Assembly (NCBI GenBank): GCA_029891385.1
Contig: CM057233.1
Location: 36,687,540-36,751,539 of the forward strand
Length of the DNA stretch: 64,000 nt
DNA from: Erythroxylum novogranatense
Taxonomy: Eukaryota > Streptophyta > Magnoliopsida > Malpighiales > Erythroxylaceae
Direction: 5' to 3'
The position numbers and the translations under genes are program-made. Every line of letters starts with the position of its first letter. Within the stretch, counting starts at the first letter, position 1. Positions 46,299 through 59,200 of this stretch are shown here, in pieces. The notes below the pieces were generated by a model that searched no databases, was not told the origin of the DNA, and saw only the letters and a program-made list of their open reading frames with translations.

Positions 46299-46301
46299 TT
46301 A
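46299..46301. other. right target duplication of the Harbinger element (TTA)
   Basis: Partner of 39552-39554. Directly right of it the copia frame resumes on the minus strand (residues TPFELF). Confidence 0.93.
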
Positions 46302-47014
46302 AATAACTCAAAAGGTGTATTTGAGACAACTTTGGTTGGAACTTAGTTTAATATATACACAACCGTCTTTAGAGCTTCAATCTATAAGAATTGAGGAAGT
46401 ATTATGTTATTCCTTATACTTCTTACCATGTCCATTAAGGTTCGGTTTCTTCTTTCTGTCACACTATTCTGATCCGAAGAACTAGGCATGGTATACTGGG
46501 CAACAATCCCATATTCTTGAAGAAACTTTGCAAAAGGACCAAGCTCTTGTCCACTTTCAATGTATCTACCATAGTATTCTCCACCTCGATTTGACTTCAT
46601 GATTTTAATCAGTTTTTCACATTGATTATTCACTTCAGCCTTAAACATTTTAAAGGCATCCAAAACTTCGTCCTTAGAATGAAGTAAGTAGAGAAACATA
46701 TTTCGCGAAAAATCATCCATAAAGGTGATAAAGTATTTCGGATTATTTGCGTCCATTTCTGGACAAAAAATATCTGTATGTATGATTTTTAATAGGTTTG
46801 TACTCCTCTTGACACCCCTTTTAGACTTGTTCATTTGCTTACCCTTAATGCAATCCACGTAAGTCCCAAATTTAGCAAAATCCAAAGTACTAAGTACCAC
46901 TTCATTTACTAATCTCTTAATTCTCTCAATAGAGATGTGTCCTAATCTACGATGCCATAACATAGAGGATTCTTCATTCACAACACATCGTTTCAATCTA
47001 ATAGTGACATGCAT
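46302..47014 (-). pseudogene. copia GAG-pre-integrase and integrase core
   Basis: Read right to left: SMLWHRRLGHISIERIKRL (the zinc-binding GAG-pre-integrase part), then IHTDIF with the first catalytic Asp and YFITFMDDFSRNMFLYLL. The second acidic position, expected as Asp in the DRGGEYYG motif, reads NRGGEYYG. The final Glu is in SVTERRNRTLMD. After an in-frame stop at 46382-46384 the frame continues to the Harbinger insertion site, and the protein resumes at 39551. The Asp to Asn change would abolish strand transfer even without the other damage. Confidence 0.9.
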
Positions 47015-47408
47015 CGAATTATAGGCATCATCATTTTGTAACTACATGGAATAAAGACCATAAGATAATATACCATAACCAATAACTTTAGATCCATTAC
47101 ATAAACTGAAACCAAAATCTAAAAACTTAAAGGAAAAATCAAAAGGTACAAGTCTTAATATAGAAATCAAATTTCTACTTGAAACCAGAATCTGAATAGT
47201 TAATGGAAAAACCCAAAGGTACAAGTTTTGATACAGAAATCAAATTTATAGAGAAATTTGGAACATAAAAGGTCTTTTTCTAAACACAAAATAAAGCCAC
47301 TGTCAAAACCAAACTATAAGTGTCAATGGCTTCCACATGTGAACTCGTCTTGCTTCTTGAATAGATGTATTGTTCACTTCCCACTGGCTCCCTTAGGTTT
47401 TGCATACC

Positions 47409-48308
47409 CTACAAGGTATTTGAAACATGGATTGTAGAACCAAAATCAATCCACCATGTGTTATGATTAACATTAACCATATTAGATTCATAACAAACAA
47501 ATGAAATTGGAACACCTTTCTTCTCGAGGCAGTTCTTAAATTTAGCATAGTCTTTCTTCATGTGTCCCTTCTTCTTGCAGAAGAAACACTTTGACAATTT
47601 CTTTATATCAAACTGAGGAGAAATTTTGCCTTTTCCCTTATTTTTGACATTATCTTGTCTTTTCTTTCCTGAAACGATCAAATTCACCCTTTCATCCTCT
47701 TCCATCAACAACCTCTCATCTTCTTGCACATATATGGTCAACAGTTCATTAATCGACCACTTGTCCTTATGTGTATTATAAGGGATTTTGAAAGGACCAT
47801 ATTGTTGGGGCAAAGTGCATATAATGTAATGCACCAAGAAAGGTTGCGATATTGTAACCTCTAAGGCTTTTAGCTGAGTCGTTATGTCCTTTATACGCTA
47901 TGTCTCTCATACGCATGATATGATCACGTACGCCCTTTATTCCAGTAAGCATCAAGGATGACAACTGAATAATCAACGTACTGACAAGGGCCTTATCAGA
48001 TGTAGCGAATTGCTCATTAATGGCCTTCAATAGATCCCTGACATTATTATGTTATTCGCAGAACTACAAATACTAGCATATATTTTGGTCTTTATGAACA
48101 TTATGGAAAGGTGATTAAATCTCTTCCATTTTTCATAAAGAGCAACAACGTCTAGAGTGCTGGTCTCAGTTATACTCGATGATTCATCCTTCCTAATAGC
48201 ATTGTCTATATCCATCCAACCCAGATGAAGCAGAATTCTCTTCTTCAACACCTTATAGTTGTCACCCCTTAATTCGGGAATATCACACTTAATATCATAA
48301 ATATTCAT
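47409..48308 (-). pseudogene. copia gag and start of protease
   Basis: Starts MNIYDIKCDIPELRGDNY at 48308, typical of this copia group. It is broken into three frames (48027-48308, 47776-48030, 47409-47837). The zinc knuckle reads CFFCKKKGHMKKDY, with Tyr replacing the last metal-binding Cys. The protease begins with WWIDFGSTIHVS, where the usual active-site Ser/Thr next to Asp has become Phe. Between 47015 and 47408 further protease residues can be traced in several frames. Confidence 0.85.
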
Positions 48309-49481
48309 AGTCTGAGTAACTGTAAATTAAGAAATAAAAATATATACTTGTTATATATAATTTCAGACCAATAACAATTCATGTTTTACCAATGTAAATC
48401 ATGCTTTCAACAGATGAATCTAGTGATATGAGACTTACCTATGGGCTAAAAGTCTACCCAATTAGATTAATTTATAACTTTATGAAAAAACTATTGAATT
48501 ATGTTCCTTTTCTTAATTCCTGGGTAGATTAAGATATATAATCCGATATTTCATCCTAATTAATCATACAAATATAACAAAATTCATGTGGGTAGATTTT
48601 ATCATATCAAGTATGATTAATAACAGCTAACGATTTAACGTGATCTTAAAACTAAATATATAATTGTAATCAATTTGAGATGACGTGGCTACTCCTAATT
48701 AATTAAAATCATATTGATCACTCACATTACCTTAAGCTTAAATAAAGCCTAAACTTTTGCATCAATTAATAAATAATGCAAATAAATCAATAATAATGCA
48801 CAAATTATTTAATCTAATTTTGCATATATAATGATAATAAATTTATACACACAATTTTTTCAATTAATCACAAGTAACTTGTGCAAATAATTAAACAATT
48901 ATTACTAGTATGTCAAAATTTAATTCCAACATTAGACATATAAATTAAAATTAATATTTTCATAAAATATTAATACCAAAATGATTTTATAATTAAAATC
49001 ACAACATAATGGGTTAAGTCTTGATTAACCCAATTAATCACTAATATTAACATAAGTAATATTAATGAAATTTTTTTAAAAAAATATGACAGAAGTCGTC
49101 TTCAACCTCCAGTCGAGTCGAGTGTGACCCGACTCCATACCCGACACACCAGGCACATAGAAGACACCAAACGATGGATGATGGTCGGTGATGGGATGAC
49201 GACGACTAGTCGACATGTGTGAGATGTCGAAAAACCAACCATGCGACGTTGCATGGATGGCGACGTCCGAAGCCATCACGTTCGGTCATCTTTGTCCCTC
49301 CTCTCTTCACTGTCTAGTCACCATTGGATGCTTCATGGAGTATCAATACACGACTATCACATCCATCATGTGCAAAAAACGTTGAAATATTCAACAATCT
49401 CAATCTCATCTCTTACAGATGAAAAACAACGAGAACAGAGCATTTTTTTCAACGATTCATAAGCAAGATAGAGGCACTGAA
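48309..49481 (-). other. long leader of the copia element
   Basis: About 1.17 kb between the primer site and gag, unusually long for copia. Mostly AT-rich, with many AATTAAT words (48700-49070). A GC-richer part (49085-49330) has CGAC and GTCG words. I find no coding or nested element here, though an old insertion in the GC-richer part cannot be excluded. Confidence 0.5.
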
Positions 49482-49493
49482 GCTCTGATACCA
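49482..49493 (-). other. primer binding site of the copia element, initiator tRNA-Met type
   Basis: Minus strand TGGTATCAGAGC, two bases from the end of the right LTR fragment at 49496. It fixes the orientation and locates the 5' LTR. Confidence 0.92.
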
Positions 49494-49495
49494 AA

Positions 49496-49513
49496 TGAAA
49501 TTAATATGGCGTA
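49496..49513 (-). repeat. right (5') LTR of the copia element, inner fragment
   Basis: TGAAATTAATATGGCGTA corresponds to the outermost bases of the left LTR (TGAAATTAATCTGACATG). The rest of this LTR is displaced to 59319-59676 by the chromovirus insertion. Confidence 0.85.
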
Positions 49514-51094
49514 TGTGACACCCGCATACCCCCTAGAAGGATATATGGACGCCACACAAATTAGTATAAACAAGCCTAAGCATTTGATGTCATTTATAAA
49601 CCAATGCAAAGCAGACATACATTACATATCATTCCAAACTTGTTCAAAACATATATACATTATATCACATGAACTTAATGCAAATTTGTTTCAAAAACCG
49701 AAACCAGCTTGAAACATAGTTATTACAAAAGCTTACAATAATTCAGAATCATACACTTTATATACAAGCCAAAATAAACTCAAAATACATTTTTTTTATC
49801 AAAACAAGACTCATACTCCATTGGCCATAGCGGTTGACTCGTCCCATTCTTTATAACCTTCTCTCTGAACCAACACGGGATAAATCCACCGTGCTAAACA
49901 TATAGCTTAGTGAATAATAACTAATCTATACATAAAGTGACAACTTATCATATTGAATCATGTAATAGCATAAACATGTATTAAAAGATTGCTTTAACAA
50001 TAGATTAGATGTAATGCATTTCAGAACAAATTTTATAATTAACAAAACCAAATATCACAAGAGGGTATAACCCTTTAGAATTAGAACATAATTTTTGTTT
50101 ATGTCAGAATCAAACATATATCAGAATACAAAATCATATGACTGCTAATCTATTTACAGAAGCAGGTAATGGAACTTATATAGGAGAGACTGAAAAATGT
50201 GGTTCTATGTCTCTAGTTTACTATAAATCAAACTCCATCCAATTTGGATATTCACAGGTCAAGTTATTCCCTAAATACATATGTATGTTCAGTAAAATAC
50301 TGCATGTATCATATTCCAATGACTATAATCCTTCATCTTTTTAATCATATCACTGAATTTGCTTCTTCTTTCACCACCTACACATGCATCAACACCATTT
50401 ACGCATGCAGCTATCCACAAGCATGAAAATGTACACCTTTTACGAATGCATCTAGTTACAAACATTAAAACCTCAACATAAATCATTTACACTATTATAA
50501 AACTTAAAGCATTACTTATTTGATTCACACTTCAATTCCTTCAGCAGAAATTCCAGAAAGGGGGAGAGCAAATAATGGGTTTCGATGATGGCAAAGCAAG
50601 GAGGTAAAATGGTATTCTCCATGAAACCAAGGAAAAGAGCTGCAAAAACTTTTTCTTAATGCCTAGGTGTCCCTTTTTATTGCTTGACACATGTATCCAA
50701 TGCATGTGTTACATGTGTCTTCCAAGTAAGGCAACCAATTGTCACTTAACTCTTTATCCACTTGTCACACATTAATAGATCCATTTGATACTATGTAATT
50801 CGTCTCTTATTTCAATATTTTTCTTATTCTTAAATACCTCAAATTTTCAATAACTTTCTAAAAATTTACCAAAATTTTGAAATATTACTAATAGTCTCCA
50901 AATAAATTTTTACTGCCAATAATCCAAAATACAAAATTTTATAAATCCATTTTACCCAAAAATGTCATAAATGCATGTACAATTATTTGTATATGTCAAA
51001 ATTCATATGCACATATCAGCGAATACTCAATTATGCAAAGCATACGATGCACTAGAATTCCTTAATTTTCTAACCCTTAATATAGGATGTTACA
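49514..51094 (-). repeat. left (3') LTR of the chromovirus, internally deleted
   Basis: 1581 bp. It matches the right LTR up to about 50190 and again from about 50190 onward to right-LTR 58420, so a segment equal to about 56881-58420 is missing. The ends (TGTGACACCC ... GGATGTTACA) are intact, and the purine tract AAGAAGGGAAGAAT (minus strand, plus 51095-51108) follows. Confidence 0.88.
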
Positions 51095-51106
51095 ATTCTT
51101 CCCTTC

Positions 51107-52496
51107 TTAAGAAATTTCATCCTCAAAATTTATACCTGATCCGAATAATTGCGGATACTGAGCTTTCATGGTTTCTTCAGGTTCCCATGTTGCTTCCTCA
51201 AGTCCATGTTGTTGCCAGAGTACTTTTACTAAAGGTATTTGCTTATCCCTAAGTTGCCTGACTTCTCGGGCTAAGATAGAAACTGGTCCTTCTTTATAAA
51301 ACAAATCTGGTTGTACCTAAATTTCTTGCACAAGAATCTTATGTGTAACATCAGACCGATACCTTCTCAATATAGAAATATGAAATATATCATGTAACCT
51401 GGCCAATTCTTCAAGAAGAGCTAGTTGATAAGCTACTGGTACAATTCTTTTTAGAATTTCATAAGGACCAATGTATCGCGAACTAAGCTCACCGTTCTTA
51501 CTAAATCGAAGTATATTCTTCCATGGTAACACTTTCAAGAACACCTTATCCCCTACTTGATATTCAATATCCTTCCTTTTAGATCAACGTAGGACTTTTG
51601 CCTGTCACTGGCAGCTTCCAACCTATGTTGGATAATCTGAATCTTTTCTTCAGTATCTTTTACAATATCAGGTCTGATAGTCTTGTTTTCACTCAATTCA
51701 ATCCAACATATAGGATTTCTACACCTTATGCCATACAACGCTTCGTAAGGCGCCATGCTAATGCTTGTCTATTAACTGTTATTGTAAACAAACTTCATCA
51801 GTGTCAGATAATTATCCTAACTCCTTGAAAACTCTAACACATAACCGTGCAACATATCTTTTAATATCTGTATCAGATTATCCATCTGTTTGGGGATGGA
51901 AAGCAGTACTAAACTTAACCTGAGTTCCCAAAGCCTTTTGTAAACTTTTTCAGAATCTCGAAGTAAATCTAGGATCACGAACTGAACTAATAGATAGAGG
52001 TACTCCATGCAATCTCACTATCTCATTCACATATAAATCTGCAAGCCTATCCAAAGAATAATCAGGACGAACAGGCAGAAAATGAGCAGATTTAGTAAAC
52101 TTATCTACAATTACCCATATAACATCATTTTTTTTTTAGTGAGAGGAAGTCCAGTAACAAAGTCCATGGTAATATTATCCCATTTCCAATGAGGAATAGA
52201 AATAGGATGTAACAAACTAGATGGAACCTGGTGCTCAGCTTTAACCTGCTGGCATGTTAGATATTTTGAGACATAATCTATAACATCCCGTTTCATACCT
52301 GACCACCAGTAAATTGTTTCAGATCCTGATACATCTTGTTTCCCCCAAGATGCATAGTAAAGACTGTATTATGAGCCTTAAACAATAACATTTTCTTCAA
52401 TTCATTATTAGCTGGCACACATAACCGATCTTTATAATACAATTTGTCATCTCCTTTCACAAAAAAATCAGGTTGTTTACCTTCATAAGAAGCCAA
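51107..52496 (-). pseudogene. chromovirus integrase and chromodomain
   Basis: Read right to left: [13 protein letters not shown] and [16 protein letters not shown] (zinc-binding module), [15 protein letters not shown] with the first catalytic Asp (near 52160-52115), scattered pieces of the DDE core in three frames (51817-52110), and APYEALYGIRCRNP. Next come the GPYEILKRIVPVAYQLAL module (51317-51544) and the chromodomain VKVLWQQHGLEEATWEPEE near 51230-51175. The chromodomain would direct insertion to certain chromatin marks. At least five stops or frame changes are present. Confidence 0.87.
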
Positions 52497-54139
52497 GATA
52501 AGTTGTTGTAACTTATCATCAACTCTCTAAGCATCACAAATTTCTTGTCTCAAAGTAGGACTTGCCTTCAACTAAGCTATTAAAGCTCCATCAGATACAA
52601 ATTTCCATTTACTCTGCTTAAGTGATAATGCTAACATGCTCTTCCGACTCAAGGCATCAACTACAACATTAGCTTTACCGGAATGATAATCCACAATACA
52701 ATCATAGTCCTTAAACAGTTCCAACCAAAGTTGTTGTCTCAGATTGAGTTCCTTCTGGGTAAGCAGATACTTCGGACTTTTATGATCTGTGAAGATTCTA
52801 CATTTTTCACCATACAAGTAGTGCCGCCAAATTTTTAAGGCAAACACTACTACTGCAAGTTTCAAATCGTGTGTAGGGTAATTCTGTTCATGAGACTTCA
52901 GTTTCCTAGAGGTATAAGCAACTACTTGTCCATCCTACATCAAAACACAACTCAAACCATTTTTCGATGCATCAGTATACATAACATACTCCTTACTAGA
53001 AGTTGGCTGAACCAATACAGGAACTTCAGTAAGCAAAATTTTTAGTTGATCAAAACTATTCTGACATCTATCAGACCATTCTTACTTTATTTCTTTCCAT
53101 AACAGTTTAGTTAAAGGGGATTCTATCACTCAAAACTCCTTCATAAATCGACAGTAATAACCAGCCAGACTTAAAAAAACTTCTCACTTTTGTCACATTC
53201 CATGGTGGCTTCTAATTAACAATCACTTCTATCATACTAGGATCAACTCTAATTCCTTCAGAAGAGACAACATGCCCTAAAAATGATATCTCCTAAAGCC
53301 AGAAATCACACTTACTCAGCTTAACATACAACTGTTTTTCCACAGGATCTGTAGCATCATTCGGAGATGTTTAGTATGGTCCTGTTCATTCTTAGAAGAA
53401 ACCAAGATATCATCTATAAACACCACAACCAAATAAGGCCTGAACACTCTATTCATCAGATCCATAAATGCTACTAGAGCATTAGTTAACTCGAATGGCA
53501 TTACTAGGAATTCATAATGTCCATAACGAGTCCTAAATGCAATCTTTGATACATCCACATCCTTTACCAAAGCTGATAGTACCCCAATCACAAATCTATC
53601 TTTGAAAACGCTCCTGCATCTTTTAACTGGTCACATAAGTCTTCAATCCTTGGAATTGGATACTTATTCTTTACTGTGACTCTATTTAATTGTCTGTAAT
53701 TGATGCACATCTGTAGTGTGTCATCCTTCTTCTTAACAGACAACACTGGTGCTTCCCATGGTGACACATTGGGCCGAATAAACCTTTCATCCAGAAGCTC
53801 TTGTAACTACACCTTCAACTCCTTCAGTTCAGTAGGAGCCATTTTGTACGGTGCTTTGGATATAGGAACAGTGCCAGGCATAACTTCAATAGATAACTCC
53901 ACATCCCTTTCAGGAGGGAGTCCAGGCAATTCCTTCGGAAACACATCTGGAAACTCATTCACCACTGGAATATCTAGCAATTTACCAACCCCCTTCTTAG
54001 AATCAAACACAAAAGCTAGATATGCTTCACATCCCTTCTTGAGAAACTTCCGAGCTTGCATAGCAGATACCACATTAGTTAAAAAACTAGTGCAAACGCC
54101 ATGCAATACTATCTCAGACTGATTGGGACTCCTAAACAT
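52497..54139 (-). pseudogene. chromovirus reverse transcriptase and RNase H
   Basis: The N-terminal part at 53807-54139 reads EFPDVFPKELPGLPPERDVE. The core at 53316-53591 reads [20 protein letters not shown] and has FIDDILV (near 53426-53406) as the catalytic motif. RNase H at 52572-52865 has [27 protein letters not shown] and [11 protein letters not shown]. Stops lie between all pieces and one near 53820. Order and spacing are normal for gypsy. Confidence 0.87.
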
Positions 54140-54184
54140 AACTGTCTTAGCATTACAGTCAATTACTGCCTAATGCTTAGACAA

Positions 54185-55640
54185 CTAATCCATACCTAGA
54201 ATCAAATCAAATTCATGAAAAAGTAATCTGATCAGATCTGCTACATAATCATTTTCTTGGATCATAATAGGGCAATTCCTATACTCCTGATTAACCGACA
54301 CATTACTACTCAGAGGACTGATCACATGCATGTCATACTCTAATTGATCTATAAACTCCTCCAAATCAAACATTTCTTCAATACAGATATCCAAATGAGT
54401 AAATCCAGGGTCAATCAATGCATGCATTTCAGAATTAAAGAGAGAAATAATACCAACAATGACATCTGGTGCATTCTGATCCTCACGAGATTTCAGTGTA
54501 TAAGCTTGAGCCGAAGCAGAAGGCACAGTTGGTCGATTTACAATTTCTAAGTGGGAACTCGAATTAGTCATGTTCTGATTATATCCTCCTCGACCTCTAC
54601 CTCATCCTCTGTTCCCGGCAAATGCATGGGAGACTTCTCTACTGGCTTATGGTATCTCAGACTGTCTCAGAGGACAATTTGCTATCATATGCTCAATAAT
54701 GCCACAGGGGAAACATGCACTTGTAACTCTCCAGTAGACACCCCAATGATGAACAGAGCAATGAGGGCACTCTAGGGCACTAGAACCTCAGCCCCCAGAG
54801 GGACCCCTACCAAAGACAGCCGATGTGGGAAAGTTTTGTCGCATTCTTCAAGTCACAGATCTTTGAGCGACTTCCGGTGCAGAGGAAGTACCTTCCTGAC
54901 TTCGTTTACCCGAAGACTGGCCTCCTCTAGTAATGTCCCTTCGCTGACTCCTTTCTCTTCTAATTGTCTCTTGCCTCTCAATCTTCATAGCAACTTGTAC
55001 TAATTAATGGTAAGTCACTTGTTGCAATAGAGTAAATGCTGCCAGATGCTCTTTGATGGAGTTATGCAAACCATCCCCAAACTGGTGACATCGAAACTCC
55101 TCAGTAAGCACAGATTCATGGCCATACTTACTAACTCGATTGAACTCCCGATCATACAGCAACTGATAAGTTTCTCTACTTTAAGTTCAAAAATTGCTTC
55201 CATTTATCTTTTTTGTAAGCCTTTGTCACATACTTAGCTTTAAATTCTTGGGTAAAGTAATTCCAAGTCAGAGGCATTAGTAGCTGAGGACTCCTCGGAA
55301 CAGACTTCCACCATTTATAAGCTGCTCCATGCAGAAGGGAGACAACATAGTGCACCATCTGCTTTGCTGGACAACTGATGCTCTGCTGGACAACTAATCA
55401 CATCCAATACCTTCTTCACCTTCTTTATCCAGAATATAGCTCTCTTAGATTCCTCCAGAGATGTCCCAGTAAATTCCTCCACTCCATACTTCCGCAACTG
55501 ATCAATTGGAGCCTTAAGTGCAGTCATATGATACAGTAACATCATCATATACTGGGACATCTTAATCAAAGCTTTTCCCTAAGCTAGAGGAGGAGGTGGC
55601 ACCTCAACTTCACCTCGATTGACCCCAGAGGGTCCCGATA
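54185..55640 (-). pseudogene. chromovirus gag and protease
   Basis: Gag pieces read IDQLRKYGVEEFTGTSLEE and SLLHGAAYKWWKSVP, then FTQEFKAKYVTKAYKKDKW (55176-55569). A small tandem duplication (GCTGGACAACT twice at 55364-55395) adds a frame change. The zinc knuckle CFPCGIIEHMIANC lies near 54715-54674 with correct CX2CX4HX4C spacing. The protease at 54185-54571 has ALIDPGFTHLDI as its active-site region (Asp-Pro-Gly, as often in this group) and LILGMD near its end. Several stops separate these parts. Confidence 0.85.
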
Positions 55641-55664
55641 TTACTGGACGAGTTTGTTCTGGCC

Positions 55665-56021
55665 ATTATTTTGAAACCTGGATCGGACCGGTCGGTTTGA
55701 CCAGTGATCGGTCGATTATCTGGTTCGGGTGACTCATAAAAATCAGCCCCCAATTAAACCAGTGAAAACCAGTAAAAACCAATCAATTGACCGGTCGAAC
55801 TGGTTCGGTTCGACCAGTTCGACCACTAGTTCAATAAATTTTTTATTTTTTAAAATATTTTTTATATTATTTTTTATATTTTATTTTTTTAATATTACTA
55901 ATCTTATATATAATTATTGCATAATTATGACGTCACACTGATTCGACCGGTGGTTGAATCGGTCAAACAGGTGACCAGTAAGGCTTCCGATTCGATGTCC
56001 GGTCTGAGTTTCAAAACCTTG
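55665..56021. mobile_element. MITE (357 bp) in the chromovirus leader/gag region
   Basis: The ends are inverted: TTTTGAAACC near 55669 and its complement GGTTTTGAAACTCAGACCGG read from 56020. Both halves hold many GACCGGT/ACCGGTC words around a 110-bp AT-rich centre (55835-55930). GTTCTGGCC (55656-55664) and GTTCTGGCT (56022-56030) flank it, an 8-9-bp target duplication, which suggests a hAT or Mutator parent. It has no coding capacity. Confidence 0.8.
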
Positions 56022-56187
56022 GTTCTGGCTGATTGCTCTTAATAACTTCATCAACAGCATCGGGAGATCCTTCCATCGTTAATTCTGTAGACAAAAAATG
56101 GGACACCGCATTAGACCAAAATACAACTTGTACACTCAAATAGAAGCAATAGTTAAGCAATGGTTATACCAGAATCGCCTAAACCAT

Positions 56188-56199
56188 GCTCTAATACCA
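56188..56199 (-). other. primer binding site of the chromovirus
   Basis: Minus strand TGGTATTAGAGC, one transition from the initiator tRNA-Met site TGGTATCAGAGC, five bases from the right LTR. Confidence 0.88.
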
Positions 56200-56204
56200 A
56201 ACAA

Positions 56205-59200
56205 TGTGACACCCACATACCCCCTAAAAGGATATATGGACGCCACACAAATTAGTACAAACAAACCCATGCATTCGATGCCATCCATAAACCAATGCAA
56301 AGCAAACATACATTACGTATCATTCCAAACTTGTTCAAAACATACATATATTATATCAAACGAACTTAATACAAATTTGTTCTAAAAATCGAAACTAGCT
56401 TGAAACATAGTTCTTACAAAAACTTACAACAATTCATAATCATACACTTTATATACAAGCCAAAATAAACTCAAAATACATTTTTTAAATCAAAATAAGA
56501 CTCATACTCTATTGGCCATTACGGTTGACTCGTCCTAGTCTTTATAACCTTCTCTTTGAACCTACACGGGGCAAATCCACCGTGCTAAGCATATAGCTAA
56601 GTTAGTAATAACTAATCTATACAAGAAGTGACAACTCATCATACTGAATCATGTAACAGCATAAACATGTATTAAAAGATTGCTTTAACAATAAATCAAA
56701 TATAATTCATTTCAAAACAGATTTTATAATTAATAGAACTGAATATCACAAGAGGGTATAACCCTTTAGAATTAGAACATAATTTTTGTTTATGTCATAA
56801 TCAAACATATATTAGAATACAAAATCAAATGACTACTAATCCATTTACAAAAGCGGGTAATGGGACTTATACAGGAAAGACCGAAGTCTAGATAACGAAG
56901 TGTCATAGGAAAGACCGAAGTCTCGACACCGAAGTGTCACGGGAGCAACTGCAATCCCTTCTAGGCATGCTTATTTACCCACAACTAGGACTCAACAGTT
57001 TTAAAACAAAACAAAGTCGTTTCAGACATTTCATGTGCAAAGCAAGTAGTTAATCATCTTCACGTGCAAGTAGCACTTCCAATGATATAAACATGCATCA
57101 AATGCCTCGGAAAATAATTGCCTGGTATTCAGAACACAATCAGTATAAATCAAATTCAACAAGTAGAAAAAAGTAAGGTGTGACCATCTAAGATTACTCA
57201 CAAAAGCTCCCTTATTGCTTATTGCCTCGAAGTCCCAGCAATATCTAGAAGTGGTTACTTTTTGCGTTCCTTTATAACATTTAACACATATAAAAATCAA
57301 TATTATGCATGATTAAGAATTCGTTTATGTATATTGAATATGTATGATGCATGGTCATGACAAATTCTCGAGTATATTTCCTTACTAAACTAATGTAAAC
57401 ATCAATTGTACTTTAAAAGTTCCAAAATTCATACATTCAATTACTATTCTAGCTTTGCTGGAAGCACCTCATTCGGGTCAACGTTACATAATCAATAAGA
57501 TCAAGAAAATGATGTATTTCTATAACACTCTGTTCAGAAAATTTTTCCTCTATGTCTTAAGTTTCTAATGATACTAAGATCATATAATTTGGTTTATTTT
57601 TCAATGAGTTATGCTCAAACTATCACAGACTGTGTACATTTGAAATTTTGGTTGATGCTTGATCATGCATTCAAGTTGTATACCTCATAACTCTCAATTC
57701 CAATATCTAAAAATTTCAAACTTTATACTAATTTAAAGATAAGAGAATAATATACAAATTTGGTGTAGACACATTAGCCTAATTTGGCCTATATCAATAC
57801 AGTTTATTCAATAAAAAATAGGACATGATTTCTGTCCCTTGTAGTGCTACAACCTAATACAGGACTCAATTCCATGCCACTTTTAAAAGTCTTAGAGAAA
57901 GAATCAAAATTTGACTTCTTCAAGAAAGTTGTAGACATATGTCTCAGGTTTAATCTGAATTAAGAATCAACTCATTTGGAAATCTACAGATCAAAATATA
58001 AGTAAAATACCCAAGAATGTTCAATAAAAACAATAACCTTTTAATAGCCTCTCGGCTGTCATCCGAAACTCACTTCCGTTTTTACACCAAATTCATTTCA
58101 ATTTTTCTATATCACTTTAACACAAAAACTTCACCATTATATACTCATTCACAAACCAATTTTTTTTTCATAAAATCATCAAACTCTAATCAATTTTCTT
58201 AAACCCCTTCATCTTCATAAAACCAATCATAAACCTATCAATTTTTCAGATTTTTTTAAAGCAAATTTTGGATTTGATTTGCATGACCATTTTGACCTCG
58301 ACAATGGGGCATTTAGGCAACATCTTCTATTAATCAAATGTTCCTAAATGTTTTGAAATTCTAATGACACCATTATCATGCTTTTTAGTTCAGTATCCTA
58401 CAAGTTATAATCAAACTCCTGAAAAATGTAGTTCTATGTCTCTAGTTTACTCTAAATCAAACTCCATCCAATTTTGATATTCACAGATCAAGTTATGCCC
58501 TAAATACAGATGTATGTTCAGTAAAATACTACATGTATCATATTCCATTGACTATAATCCTTCATCTTGTTAATCATATCACCGAATTTGCTTCTTCTTT
58601 CACAACCCATACATGCATCAACACCATTTACGCATGCAACTATCCACGAGCATGAAAATGTACACCTTTTACGAATGCATCTATTTACAAACATTAAAAC
58701 CTCAACAGAAATCATTTACACTATCATGAAACTTAAAGCATTACTTACTTGATTTACACTTGAATTCCTTCAGCAGAAATTCTAGAAATGGGGAGAGCAA
58801 ATAATGGGTTTTGGTGATGGCAAAGCAAGGAGGTAAAATGGTGTTTTCTGTGAAACCAAGGAAAGGAGCTGGAGAAACTTTTTCCTAATGCCTAGGTGTC
58901 CCTTTTTAAGGCTTGACACATGTATCCAATGCATGTGTTACATGTGTCTTCCAAGTAAGGTAACCAATTGTCACTTTGTCCACATGTCACACATTAATAG
59001 ATCTATTTGTCACAACATAATTTGTCTCTTATTTCAATATTTTTTCTATTCTTAAATACCTCAAATTTTTAATAACTTTCCAAAAATTCACCAAAATTCT
59101 GTAATATTACTAATAGTCTCTAAATAAATTTTTACCACCAATAATCCAAAATTCACAATTTTATAAATCCATTTTACCCAAAAAAATATCATGAATGCAT

